DNA of 64,000 nt from CAVZOY01 sp963777095 (lineage in GTDB: Bacteria > Actinomycetota > Actinomycetes > Mycobacteriales > Geodermatophilaceae), in assembly GCA_963777095.1 (NCBI GenBank), contig CAVZOY010000004.1, positions 496,001-560,000 of the forward strand, read 5' to 3'. The translations under genes were made by a program, and so were the position numbers. A model generated the notes under the pieces. That model was not told the DNA's origin, did not search any database, and was given only the letters and a program-made list of their open reading frames with translations. Below, piece by piece: positions 42,601 through 52,751 of the stretch. How positions within the stretch are numbered: position 1 is the first letter of the stretch; each line of letters opens with the position of its first letter.

Positions 42601-44096
42601 CCGCGACCGCCCCACCCCGTGCGCGCGGCACGCGATCGGTCCCGGAGGGACGTCCGCCGCGCGGCCGCATCGGACCGGCCTGGCTCGACGGCCCGATGAC
42701 CAGCTGCCACCTCGTCCTCGGCGCGGCCGGCCTGCTGCTGGCCATCGGGCTGGTCATGGTCTTCTCCGCGTCGGCGATGGAGGCGGCGCTGGACGGCCAG
42801 CCGGCCTGGGCGCCCGGCGTCAAGCAGCTGCTGCTCGCCGGCGTCGGCCTCTGCGCGATGCTCGTCGCGCTGCGGCTGCCGACCGGCTTCGTGCGCCGCT
42901 GGTCGCCGATCGCGCTGCTGGTCGTGCTCGCGCTGCTGCTGCTCGTGCTGATCCCGGGCATCGGGCAGCAGCGCAACGGCGCCCGGCAGTGGATCAGCCT
43001 CGGCTTCACCGACTTCCAGCCCTCGGAGCTGGCCAAGCTGGTCTTCGCGCTGTGGGGTGCGCACGTCATCGCCCTGCGCGAGCGGTACCTGACCACCCGG
43101 TCGCTGCTGATCCCGGTGCTGCCGGTGTTCGGCGTGCTGGCGATCCTCGTGCTCGCCGAGCGGGACTTCGGCGGTGTGGTCACCCTCCTGCTGGTGCTGC
43201 TCGGCCTGCTCTGGGCCGGCGGCATGCGGCTGCGGCTCTTCGCCGTCCTCGGCGCGGTCGGGGCCGTGCTGCTCGCGGCGATGGTGGCCTTCCAGCCCTA
43301 CCGGTGGGAGCGCATCACCGCGTTCCTCGATCCCTTCGCCGCCGAGAACGACGCCGGCTTCCAGGCCGTCCGCGGCATGTACGCCCTCGCCGAGGGCGGC
43401 TTCTGGGGCGTGGGCCTGGGCAACAGCCGGATGAAGTGGAAGCTGCTGCCCGAGGCGGAGTCGGACTACATCTTCGCGATCATCGGCGAGGAGCTGGGCT
43501 TCCTCGGCTGCGTCGTCGTGGTCGCGCTGTACGGCGTCCTCGCCTGGGCCGGGTTCCGCATCGCCCGCCGCTCGGCCGACCGGTTCGTCCAGCTGGCCAG
43601 CGTCGCCATCATCGTGTGGCTGATCGGCCAGGCGACCGTGAACATGGGCTACGTGGTGGGCCTGCTGCCGGTGACCGGCGTGACGCTGCCGCTGATCTCC
43701 GCCGGCGGCACCTCGCTGGTCCTGACGCTCTTCATCGTCGGCCTGCTCGCCCGCTTCGCCCGTGCCGAGCCCGCCGCCGTCGAGCACGAGCGCACCCGTT
43801 CGCGCGGCCGGCTGGCGCGGTGGCTGCTGCCGGTGCCGGCGTCCGCCGTCGACCCCGTCCGGCTGCGCCGCCGGCCCGACGACCGACAGGAGCGCCGTCC
43901 GGCCGTCGGCGGCGGTGGGCGCACCGTCGTCTCGGCGCGCGGGGCGCAGCGGCGTCCGCCGGCCGACCGGCGTGCGCAGCCGAATGAGCGCCGGGAGCCC
44001 GCCGCGGGTCGCCGTGCCCCCGCCGAGCGCCGCGCGCCGTCCCAGCCCCGGCGTCCGGCGACGGGTGAGGGCCGCCGCCCGGGGACGCCCCGGTGA
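42597..44096 (+). CDS. ftsW: Septal SEDS peptidoglycan polymerase FtsW with extended basic C-terminus
   Basis: 499 residues, GTG start (GTGA). Ten membrane helices from HLVLGAAGLLLAIGLVMVF onward. SEDS motifs: PGIGQQRNGARQWISLG, FQPSELAKLVFALWGA, FLDPFAAENDAGFQAVRGMY, GGFWGVGLGNSRMKWKLLPE with ESDYIFAIIGEELGFLG (catalytic Asp region between helices 7 and 8), and LPLISAGGTSLVLTL. After the last helix about 120 residues of Arg/Pro-rich cytoplasmic tail (RRPPADRRAQPNERREPAAG and similar), as known for actinobacterial FtsW. Partner of FtsI. Confidence 0.94.
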   Translation: MTATAPPRARGTRSVPEGRPPRGRIGPAWLDGPMTSCHLVLGAAGLLLAIGLVMVFSASAMEAALDGQPAWAPGVKQLLLAGVGLCAMLVALRLPTGFVRRWSPIALLVVLALLLLVLIPGIGQQRNGARQWISLGFTDFQPSELAKLVFALWGAHVIALRERYLTTRSLLIPVLPVFGVLAILVLAERDFGGVVTLLLVLLGLLWAGGMRLRLFAVLGAVGAVLLAAMVAFQPYRWERITAFLDPFAAENDAGFQAVRGMYALAEGGFWGVGLGNSRMKWKLLPEAESDYIFAIIGEELGFLGCVVVVALYGVLAWAGFRIARRSADRFVQLASVAIIVWLIGQATVNMGYVVGLLPVTGVTLPLISAGGTSLVLTLFIVGLLARFARAEPAAVEHERTRSRGRLARWLLPVPASAVDPVRLRRRPDDRQERRPAVGGGGRTVVSARGAQRRPPADRRAQPNERREPAAGRRAPAERRAPSQPRRPATGEGRRPGTPR

Positions 44097-45185
44097 GCGC
44101 CGCCGTCCGTGGTCCTGGCCGGTGGCGGTACCGCCGGGCACATCGAGCCGATGCTCGCCCTGGCCGACGCGCTGTCCCGCCGGCCGGAGCAGCCCCGCAT
44201 CACCTGCCTGGGCACCGAGCGCGGCATGGAGACCCGCCTGGTCCCCGCGCGCGGCTACGACCTGCGGTTCATCCCGCCGGTGCCGCTGCCCCGCAGGCCC
44301 ACGTTCGACCTGCTCCGCGTGCCCGGTCGGGTCGTCGGCTCGGTCCGCAGCACCCGCGCGGTGCTCGCGGAGGTCGGCGCCGACGTCGTCGTCGGCTTCG
44401 GCGGGTACGTGGCGCTGCCCGCCTACCTGGCCGCGCGCCGCCTCCACGTGCCGGTCGTCGTGCACGAGCAGAACGCGCTGCCCGGCCTGGCCAACCGGAT
44501 CGGCGCCCGCCTGGCGGCCCGGGTGGCGGTGACCGTCCCCGGGACGCCGCTGCCGCGGGCCGAGGTCGTCGGCATGCCCCTGCGGCCCTCGATCAGCGGG
44601 CTGGACCGGGCCGCCCGCCGGGCAGAGGCCCGAGCGGAGTTCGGGCTGGACGCCGACCGGCCCACCCTGCTGGTCTTCGGGGGCTCCCAGGGCGCCGCGT
44701 CCCTCAACCGGGCGGCCGTGGCCGCGGCCGACGCGCTGAGCGCGGCCGGCATCCAGGTGCTGCACGCCCGGGGACCCAAGAACACCGACGTCGTCGTGCC
44801 GCCGCGCCCGGCCGGCGCCCCGCCCTACGTCGTCGTCGACTACCTGGAGCGCATGGATCTCGCCTACGCCGCCGCCGACCTGGCCCTGTGCCGGGCCGGC
44901 GCGGTGACCGTCGCCGAGCTGTCGGCCGTCGGCCTGCCCGCCGCGTTCGTGCCGCTGCCGATCGGCAACGGCGAGCAGCGGCGCAACGCCCTGCCCGTCG
45001 TCGAGGCCGGCGGTGGCCTGCTGGTCGAGGACCCGGAGCTGTCGGGGGAGTGGATCGCCGCCCGCCTGGTGCCGCTGCTCACCGACGCCGAGGCGCTCGC
45101 CGCGGTCGCCCGGCACGCCGCGGCCGCGGGCGCGCCCGACGCCGACGAGCGGCTGGCCGACCTGGTGCTGGAGGTGGCCCGGTGA
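44093..45185 (+). CDS. murG: Lipid II-forming GlcNAc transferase MurG (one frameshift at the start)
   Basis: About 363 residues. GTG 44,093 overlaps the ftsW stop; one extra base near 44,104 separates VSAA from SVVLAGGGTAGHIEPMLALA, the conserved Gly-rich loop. Then ITCLGTERGMETRLVPARGY, VVGFGGYVALPAYLAARRL, VVVHEQNALPGLANRIGAR (donor/acceptor cleft), LLVFGGSQGAASLNRAA and ALCRAGAVTVAELSAVGLPA (UDP-GlcNAc site). Transfers GlcNAc to lipid I at the inner membrane face. Without the correction the gene would start at 44,109. Confidence 0.93.
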
Positions 45186-46633
45186 CCGCCGCTGATGTGG
45201 CCGCCTGGACGGCGCCCGTCCCGCCCGTCGCCGAGCTCGGCGCGGTGCACTTCGTCGGCATCGGTGGCGCGGGGATGAGCGGGATCGCCCGCATCCTGCT
45301 GGCCCGCGGCGTCCGGGTCTCCGGCAGCGATCGCCGCGAGACGCCCACCCTGCTGGCCCTGCGGGCCCTCGGCGGGCGGGTCGCCGTCGGGCACGACGCG
45401 GCCCATCTCGGCGACGCCGACACCGTGGTCGTCTCCACCGCCATCCGCGCCGACAATCCCGAGCTCGTCGCCGCCCGCGACCGGGGGCTGCGGGTGCTGC
45501 CGCGCGCCGTCGCGCTGGCGTCGGTCATGGCCGGCCTGCGCAGCGTGGCGGTCGCCGGCACGCACGGCAAGACGTCCACCACCTCGATGCTCACCGTCGC
45601 GGTGCAGGCCTGCGGCGCCGACCCGTCCTTCGCCGTCGGCGGCGACCTCAACGAGTCGGGCAGCAACGCGCACGCCGGCACCGGCGACGTCTTCGTGGCC
45701 GAGGCCGACGAGAGCGACCGCTCGTTCCTGCTGCTCGACCCCTTTGCCGCGATCGTCACCAACGTCGAGGCCGACCACCTCGACAACTACGGCGACCTCG
45801 CCGCCGTCGAGGAGGCGTTCGACCGGTTCCTCGGCACGGTCGACCCCGGCGGGTTCGTCGTCGTCTGCGCCGACGACCCGGGCGCGGCGCGCCTGCGCGA
45901 CGTGCCGACCCCCGGCCGGCTGCGCACCTACGGGACGGCGGTCGACGCCGACCTGCGGATCACCGATCTCCAGGTCGCCCCCGACGGCACGTCGTACACC
46001 GCGACCCTCGACGGCAGGGAGCTCGGCCGGGTGCGCATCCGGGTGCCGGGGGAGCACATGGCCCGCAACAGCGCGGCCGCCCTGCTCGCCGGCATCGAGC
46101 TCGGCATGCCGGCGGACCGGCTGGTCGACGGGCTGGCCCGCTTCGGCGGGGTGCACCGCCGATTCGAGCTCAAGGGCGTCGTCGGCGGGGTGCGGGTGTA
46201 CGACGACTACGCGCACCACCCGACCGAGGTCACCGCTCAGCTGCGCGCCGCCCGCGCGGTGGTCGGCGACGGCCGGCTGGTCGTGGCCTTCCAACCGCAC
46301 CTCTACAGCCGGACCCGCGAGTTCGCCGGTGGCTTCGGTCAGGCGCTGGGGCTGGCCGACGAGGTCGTGGTGATGGACGTCTACGGCGCCCGCGAGGACC
46401 CGGTGCCCGGTGTCACCGGCGCGATGGTCGCCGACGCCGTGCCGCTGCCGAAGAAGTGCGTCCGCTTCGAGCCGTCCTGGTCGGCCACCGCTCCGGCGCT
46501 GGCCGACCGCGCACGGCCCGGCGACCTCGTCGTCACCATGGGCGCCGGCGACGTGTCGATGGTCGGGCCCGAGGTGCTGGAGGTGCTGCGCGCCCGCGCG
46601 TCCGGGCCCGACGGCGCGGGCGGGCGGGCATGA
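45182..46633 (+). CDS. murC: UDP-MurNAc L-alanine ligase MurC
   Basis: 483 residues, GTG (GTGA overlap with murG). N-terminal VHFVGIGGAGMSGIARILLA, ATP loop VAVAGTHGKTSTTSMLTVAV, FVAEADESDRSFLLLDPFAA, VTNVEADHLDNYGDLAAVEE, and HHPTEVTAQLRAARAVVGDG with FQPHLYSRTREF, the family signature. Adds L-Ala, the first residue of the stem peptide. The stop overlaps the ftsQ ATG by 4 nt. Confidence 0.95.
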   Translation: MTAADVAAWTAPVPPVAELGAVHFVGIGGAGMSGIARILLARGVRVSGSDRRETPTLLALRALGGRVAVGHDAAHLGDADTVVVSTAIRADNPELVAARDRGLRVLPRAVALASVMAGLRSVAVAGTHGKTSTTSMLTVAVQACGADPSFAVGGDLNESGSNAHAGTGDVFVAEADESDRSFLLLDPFAAIVTNVEADHLDNYGDLAAVEEAFDRFLGTVDPGGFVVVCADDPGAARLRDVPTPGRLRTYGTAVDADLRITDLQVAPDGTSYTATLDGRELGRVRIRVPGEHMARNSAAALLAGIELGMPADRLVDGLARFGGVHRRFELKGVVGGVRVYDDYAHHPTEVTAQLRAARAVVGDGRLVVAFQPHLYSRTREFAGGFGQALGLADEVVVMDVYGAREDPVPGVTGAMVADAVPLPKKCVRFEPSWSATAPALADRARPGDLVVTMGAGDVSMVGPEVLEVLRARASGPDGAGGRA

Positions 46634-47530
46634 ACCGCGGCGGCGGCCTGACGACGCGGGACCGCTCCGGCCGGCCGGGCACGGCCCCGACCCGGGAGGG
46701 CAAGCCGGGAGGGCAAGCGGGAGGGCAAGGACCGTCGTGCCCGTCGGCGCGACCGCCGCGCGGACGCCGGCCCGGTCCGTCGCCGCGGTGGGTCGACGCC
46801 GCGCGCGACCGCGCCGGTCACGTCGCTGCCGTCCCGTCGTCGCGGCGGCCGGTCCGCCCGCCGCCGTTCGTTCGTCTGGGCTGCCGGCGTCGTCGCGCTC
46901 GTCGCGGTGGGCGGCTTCCTCTGGGCCGGACCGCTCCTGTCGGTGCGCACCGTCCGCGTCGACGGCGTGGCCAGCCTGCCCGCCGCCCAGGTGCAGGAGG
47001 CCGCCGGTGTCGCCGAGGGGACGCCGCTGCTCCAGGTGGACGTCTCGGCCGCCGCGGCCCGCGTCGCCCTGCTGCCGCAGGTCGCCGACGTGCAGGTGAC
47101 CCGGGGCTGGCCCTCGACCGTGGTGATCACCGTCGTCGAACGGACGCCGCTGGCCGTCGTCGAGGAGGCCGGCCGCCGCACGCTCGTGGACGCCGAGGGC
47201 GTCCTGTTCGACACGATCACCGGCGATCCGCCGGCGGCGTGGTGCCGCTCGAGGTCGCGTCCCCGGCGGAGGGCGACCCGGACACCGCCGCGGCGCTGGC
47301 GGCGATCGAGGCCCTGCCGCCCGAGCTGCGCGGGCAGGTCTCGCTGGTCACCGCGGAGGACGCCGGCTCGGCCGTGGCGCTGCACCTGGACGACGACACG
47401 ACGGTGGTCTGGGGCGACGGCGGGGAGGCGAGCCGCAAGGCGGCGGTCCTCGTCGCGTTGCTCCAGCAGATCGAGGCCGGCGAGATCGAGGCCGCGGAGA
47501 CGCTCGACGTGAGCGCCCCCGGCGCCGTTT
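46630..47530 (+). CDS. ftsQ: Cell-division protein FtsQ (two frameshifts, 3' end at a junction)
   Basis: About 300 residues from ATG 46,630. Basic cytoplasmic N-terminus containing three REGK units (CGGGAGGGCAAG repeats, 46,693-46,729; an extra C at 46,705 breaks the frame), one membrane helix (SFVWAAGVVALVAVGGFLWA), and the POTRA domain LLSVRTVRVDGVASLPAAQV, GVAEGTPLLQVDVSAAAARV, QVTRGWPSTVVITVVERTP. A second missing base near 47,242 precedes PLEVASPAEGDPDTAAAL. The C-terminus IEAAETLDVSAP is near the normal FtsQ end, then unrelated sequence begins. ftsZ, the expected next gene, is absent. Confidence 0.88.
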
Positions 47531-47539
47531 TCTCGTTAG

Positions 47540-47579
47540 GCCCCGGCTGCAGGGGCCCGCTCGCGGGGGCGGGCGAGCG

Positions 47580-47580
<1 letters not shown>
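47540..47580 (+). repeat. Two tandem hairpins at the ftsQ/ftsH junction
   Basis: Hairpin a: GCCCC / GGGGC (47,540-47,556, loop GGCTGCA). Hairpin b: CCGCTCGC / GCGAGCGG (47,557-47,580, loop GGGGGCGG). They occupy nearly all of the 50 bp between the last recognisable FtsQ codon and the first FtsH codon. They may be a terminator native to one of the two pieces, or a fold that promoted a chimeric join. Confidence 0.6.
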
Positions 47581-49134
<1,554 letters not shown>

Positions 49135-49138
<4 letters not shown>

Positions 49139-49508
49139 GGCTGCATCGCGCCGTGGTAGACGGCCTCGACGTTGTTGCCGTCGGGGTCGAGCGCGAACGC
49201 GCCGTAGTAGTTCTGGTGGTAGTGCGGCCGCGGGCCGGGCTGGCCGTTGTCGGTGCCGCCGGCCGGCGAGCGCCGCGGCGTGGAAGCGCTGGACCTGCTG
49301 CTCCGAGTCGGCGCGGAACGCGACGTGGCAGGCGGTCGACGGGCCCTCGGCGGGCGCGAGCCAGAAGTCGGGGCGGTCGGCGCCCATGCCGACCACGCCC
49401 GGCGCCGACTCGAGCAGCACGCGGTAGCCGAGCGGCTCGAGCGCGGCCTCGTAGAACGCGCGGCTGGCGGCCGGGTCGGCGACGAAGCAGCTTGAGGTGG
49501 TCGATCAT
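49135..49508 (-). CDS. VOC/glyoxalase-fold protein (two frameshifts)
   Basis: About 124 residues. MIDHLK at 49,508, then after a one-base shift near 49,492 CFVADPAASRAFYEAALEPL, LLESAPGVVGMGADRPDFWL, CHVAFRADSEQQVQRFHAAA, and after a second shift near 49,265 HYHQNYYGAFALDPDGNNVE with AVYHGAMQP at the end. The terminal DPDGNNVEAVYH with its metal Glu is the hallmark of the VOC superfamily. ATG overlaps the preceding dehydrogenase remnant by 4 nt; the stop overlaps the convergent ftsH stop. Function within the VOC superfamily unknown. Confidence 0.8.
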
Positions 49509-49636
49509 GCGAACCCGATCACGCTGCGGATGCCGTCCTGCGCCTCCATCAGCTCGAGGCCCGTGTTGACCTCGTCGAGCTCCTGCACGGCGAGCGCGCG
49601 TCCGAACTCCTCCAGGACGGCGGCACGGATCTTCAT
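49505..49636 (-). pseudogene. Collapsed zinc alcohol dehydrogenase: N- and C-termini fused, about 300+ residues missing
   Basis: A clean 43-codon frame, ATG 49,636 to TGA. The first 19-20 residues (MKIRAAVLEEFGRALAVQEL) are the classic start of a zinc-dependent alcohol dehydrogenase, and the last 23 (EVNTGLELMEAQDGIRSVIG and FA) read as the classic end of one. No catalytic or NAD-binding part remains. The join falls at GAGCTCGACGAG, consistent with a deletion or assembly collapse between short repeats. Start and stop contexts are intact: the stop overlaps the VOC ATG. Too short for ordinary gene calling. Confidence 0.7.
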
Positions 49637-49645
49637 GGGCGGACC

Positions 49646-50705
49646 CTACCGGCGCATCCGCGGCGAGCGCGCGCCCGGGCGGCGGGCGCAGCGGCGGGCG
49701 AGCGGCTGGCGGCGCGCGATCGCCTCGAACTCCTCGAGCGACTCGCCGGCGCCGACCGCGACGCAGGTCAGCGGCGAGTCGGCGATGCGCGTCGGCATCG
49801 ACGTCTCCTTCTCCAGCCGCTCGACCAGCCCGTGCAGGAGCGCGCCGCCGCCGGCCAGCAGGATCCCGTGTGATGAGGATGTCCGAGCCGACAGCTCGGG
49901 CGGCGTCTGGTCGAGCGTCTCGCGGACCGCGTCGACGATCGTCTGCACCGGCTCGGCGAGCGCCTCGCGGATGTCGTCGGAGTCGAGCATCACCGTGCGC
50001 GGGAGGCCGGAGAGCAGCTCGCGGCCGCGCACCTCGACCTCGACGGTCTGCGGCATCGGGAACGCGGAGCCGGCGACCATCTTGATCTCCTCCGCGCTCG
50101 GCTGGCCGATCGCCAGGTTCGCGTGGCGGCGGACGTAGGCCATGATCGCCTCGTCGAGGTCGTAGCCGGCGAGCCGCAGCGAGCGTCTCGACCACGATCT
50201 CGCCCATCGAGATGACCGCGACCTCGGAGGTGCCGCCGCCGATGTCGACGACCATGTGGCCGGTCGGCTCGGCGATGTCGAGCCCGGCGCCGATGGCGGC
50301 GGCGATCGGCTCCTCGATCAGCGCGACCTGGCGCGCGCCGGCGCTCAGGCACGCCTCCTCGACCGCGCGCGTCTCGACCTCGGTGACGCCGGAGGGCACG
50401 CACATGACGACGCGCGGGCGCGACCAGCGGCTGGCCTGCGCCTTGCGCAGGAAGTAGCGCAGCATCTGCTCGGTGACCTCGAAGTCGGCGATCACGCCGT
50501 GGCGCAGCGGGCGGGTGGCGGAGATCGTCGCGGGCGTGCGGCCGATCATCCGGTGCGCCTCGTCGCCGACGGCGTAGACCTCGCCGCGGTCGGCGTCGAC
50601 CGCGATCACCGACGGCTCGGAGACGACGATGCCGCGGCCGCGCTCGAACACGAGCGTGTTGGCGGTGCCGAGGTCGACCGCGAGGTCGCGGTTGCCGAAC
50701 GCCAT
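49646..50705 (-). CDS. mreB: Rod-shape/actin-like protein MreB (frameshifts)
   Basis: About 350 residues from ATG 50,705. Actin-fold motifs: RDLAVDLGTANTLVFERGRG (phosphate 1), VVMCVPSGVTEVETRAVEEA, LIEEPIAAAIGAGLDIAEPT, GHMVVDIGGGTSEVAVISMG (phosphate 2), and HGILLAGGGALLHGLVERLE (adenosine motif). Bases are gained or lost near 50,185 (MGEIVVETLA/AARRL to DLDEAIMAYVRRHANLAIG) and near 49,875. Ends with Arg-rich RPGARSPRMRR. The start overlaps the lipid-kinase stop (TGATG). It is separate from mreC/mreD in this window. Confidence 0.9.
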
Positions 50706-51556
50706 CAGCCGACCACCAGGTCGTAGGCGCGGTGCTCGACGGTGATGCGCTCCATGCCCTGGTCGCGCACCTCGCCGTCGACGTTGAACTCGGTGCCCGG
50801 CGGCAGGCCGACCTCGACCACGGTGCCGCGGGCGTGGCAGACGTCGCGCTGCTCGGCGATCGTGCCGCGGCGCAGGCCCCAGGCGCGGCGGGCGAGCCCG
50901 AGGCGCGAGCCGGCGGGCAGGATCGCGGCGTCGAGCACGCCGTCCTCGGGGTCGGCGGCGTCGATGTCGGCGCCGCCGCCGAACGCGCCGGTGACCGCGA
51001 CGATCGCCTGCCAGGCCTCGCCGTCGAACACCTCCTCGCCGCCGGCGCAGACCGTGCAGCGCAGCGGCTGCTCGGTGACGGCGGCGCGCAGCGCGCCGAG
51101 CGGGTAGGCGAGCGGGCCGAGGAACGACTTGAACGGCTCGGCGCGGCGGGCGGCGGCGGAGGCCAGGCCGGCGCTGGCGACGTTGACGAACGGGCGGCCG
51201 TCGGCGAGGCGGCCGAGCTCCATCGGGCGCAGCTCGGTGCCGGTGGCGGCCAGCTCGCAGGCCTCGTCGGGGTCGGTGGGCAGCTCGGAGGCGCGGGCGA
51301 AGTCGTTGGCCGTGCCGGTCGGGATGACCGCGAGCGGGACGCCCAGGCGGCCGGCGAGCTCGGCGGCGTCGCCGACGGTGCCGTCGCCGCCGGCCACGGC
51401 GACGCGCTCGGGGGCCCATTCGGCGGCGCCCTCGAGGTCCTCGGGATCGCAGCCGCAGGCGCGGACCTCGGCGCCGTGGCGGCGCATCCTGTCCGCGAGC
51501 GGCTCCGGGTCGAGGCCTCCTCCGGAGGCCGCGTTGGCGATCAGCGCGATGCGCAC
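50705..51556 (-). CDS. Diacylglycerol/lipid kinase (DagK/YegS family)
   Basis: 283 residues, ATG. Nucleotide motif VAVAGGDGTVGDAAELAGRL (GGDGT), then PLAVIPTGTANDFARASELP (PxGTxNDFA), PFVNVASAGLASAAARRAEP, GAFGGGADIDAADPEDGVLD (AxGGG..xP.A..DG) and the C-terminal EFNVDGEV, all conserved in the family. It phosphorylates diacylglycerol or a related lipid. Coupled to mreB by a 1-nt overlap; divergent from methylmalonyl-CoA epimerase with 44 bp between starts. Confidence 0.88.
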   Translation of the reverse strand: MRIALIANAASGGGLDPEPLADRMRRHGAEVRACGCDPEDLEGAAEWAPERVAVAGGDGTVGDAAELAGRLGVPLAVIPTGTANDFARASELPTDPDEACELAATGTELRPMELGRLADGRPFVNVASAGLASAAARRAEPFKSFLGPLAYPLGALRAAVTEQPLRCTVCAGGEEVFDGEAWQAIVAVTGAFGGGADIDAADPEDGVLDAAILPAGSRLGLARRAWGLRRGTIAEQRDVCHARGTVVEVGLPPGTEFNVDGEVRDQGMERITVEHRAYDLVVG

Positions 51557-51600
51557 GCCAGCCCAGGCTACCGGCGCGGGGGCGTCTAGACTGCCGGCCG

Positions 51601-52021
51601 ATGTTCGGGCGCATCGACCACGTCGGCCTCGCGGTCACCGACCTCGAGGAGGCGATCGACCTCCACGTCAACGTCTACGGGCTCTCGCTCGTGCACCGCG
51701 AGACGGTGGCCGAGCAGGGCGTCGAGGCCGCGCTGCTCGACGTCGGCGAGAACCACGTCGAGCTGCTCGCGCCGCTGCACGACGACACGCCGGTCGGCAA
51801 GTTCCTCGCCAAGCGCGGGCCCGGGCTGCACCACGTCGCCTACCAGGTCGACGACATCGAGGCCGTCCTGCGGCGGCTGCGCGACCAGGGGCTGCGGCTG
51901 ATCGACGAGTCGCCGCGCACCGGGATCCGCGCAGTCGCAGGTGGCGTTCCTGCATCCTTCGTCCTCAGGTGGTGTCTTGACCGAGATCGTCCAGCCCGCG
52001 GCGGTCCACGCCCATGGCTGA
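51601..52021 (+). CDS. mce: Methylmalonyl-CoA epimerase (one frameshift)
   Basis: About 139 residues. Interconverts R- and S-methylmalonyl-CoA (propionate catabolism). VOC fold: RIDHVGLAVTDLEEAIDLHV (metal His), LLDVGENHVELLAPLHDDTP (metal Glu), KRGPGLHHVAYQVDDIEAVL (metal His), and after one extra base near 51,930 VAFLHPSSSGGVLTEIVQPA (metal Glu), as expected for Mce. ATG start, with the next small gene beginning 8 bp before its stop. Confidence 0.88.
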
Positions 52022-52232
52022 TCCCACGCGCAAGGCGGCGGTCGGCTTCGCCGGCGGCCAGGTGCTCTCGCTGCGGCTGTCGGAGTCGCAGCTGAACGAG
52101 CTGCGCGGCGTGCTGCGCGACGGCCGCGAGCGCTGGCACGAGGTCGAGGCCGCCGACGGCGCCGTCCTGGTCGACGTCGGGCAGGTCGTCTACCTGCGCG
52201 TCGAGTCCGACGAGCACCGCGTCGGCTTCTGA
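52014..52232 (+). CDS. Small conserved-looking protein, unknown function
   Basis: 72 residues, ATG within the mce 3' end (8-nt overlap). Sequence has FAGGQVLSLRLSESQLNELR, then GVLRDGRERWHEVEAADGAV and VDVGQVVYLRVESDEHRVGF: alternating beta strands around a helix, like a small beta-barrel or SH3-type fold. No catalytic motif, Cys or signal. Its translational overlap with mce suggests co-expression. I do not recognise a family. Confidence 0.6.
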   Translation: MADPTRKAAVGFAGGQVLSLRLSESQLNELRGVLRDGRERWHEVEAADGAVLVDVGQVVYLRVESDEHRVGF

Positions 52233-52751
52233 GCACGCGCCGCCAAGCAGTCCCTGCGGGTCCGCGCCAACGCGCTCGACCTCGCGCTCTACAAGCGGGT
52301 GCGCAACCTCGCGCGCACGCCTGAGACGGTGCGGTGGGTGCGCCGCTACTCCGCGCTCGGCGAGCACGGCGCTCGTCTGGCTCGGCGCTCGGGCTGGCGG
52401 GCGCGGCGCTCGACCGGCCGGCGCGCCCGCGCTGGATCCGGGCGACGGCGGTCGTCGGCTGCGCGTACCTGACCTCGAGCTCGATCAAGTGGTCGATCGG
52501 GCGCCCGCGGCCGGTGGTCGAGGACCTGCCGCACCTGATGGCGACGCCGACCGGCCTGTCGTTCCCGTCCTCGCACTCGACGTCGTCGTTCGCCGCGGCG
52601 CGGGCGTTCACCGGGCTGCTGCCGACCGGGCCGCTGTACTGCGCGCGCGACGGCGATGGCGCTCTCGCGCCTCTACCTCGGCGTGCACTACCCGTCCGAC
52701 GTCGCCGCCGGCGCCGGGCTCGGGACGCTGCTGGGGAGCTTCGGCCGATGA
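52233..52751 (+). CDS. PAP2-family phosphatase (membrane; frameshifted, start uncertain)
   Basis: About 170 residues. The three phosphatase motifs are present: SSIKWSIGRPRPVVEDL (K-x6-RP), LSFPSSHSTSSFAAARAF (PSxHS), and after a shift AMALSRLYLGVHYPSDVAAG (SR-x5-H-x3-D). Upstream ALYKRVRNLARTPETVRWVR looks like the usual N-terminal amphipathic part. Indels near 52,375 and 52,650 break the frame. In the upstream frame no ATG or GTG precedes residue ALYKR after the previous gene's stop, so the start is not defined. Hydrolyses lipid or isoprenoid phosphates. Confidence 0.75.
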
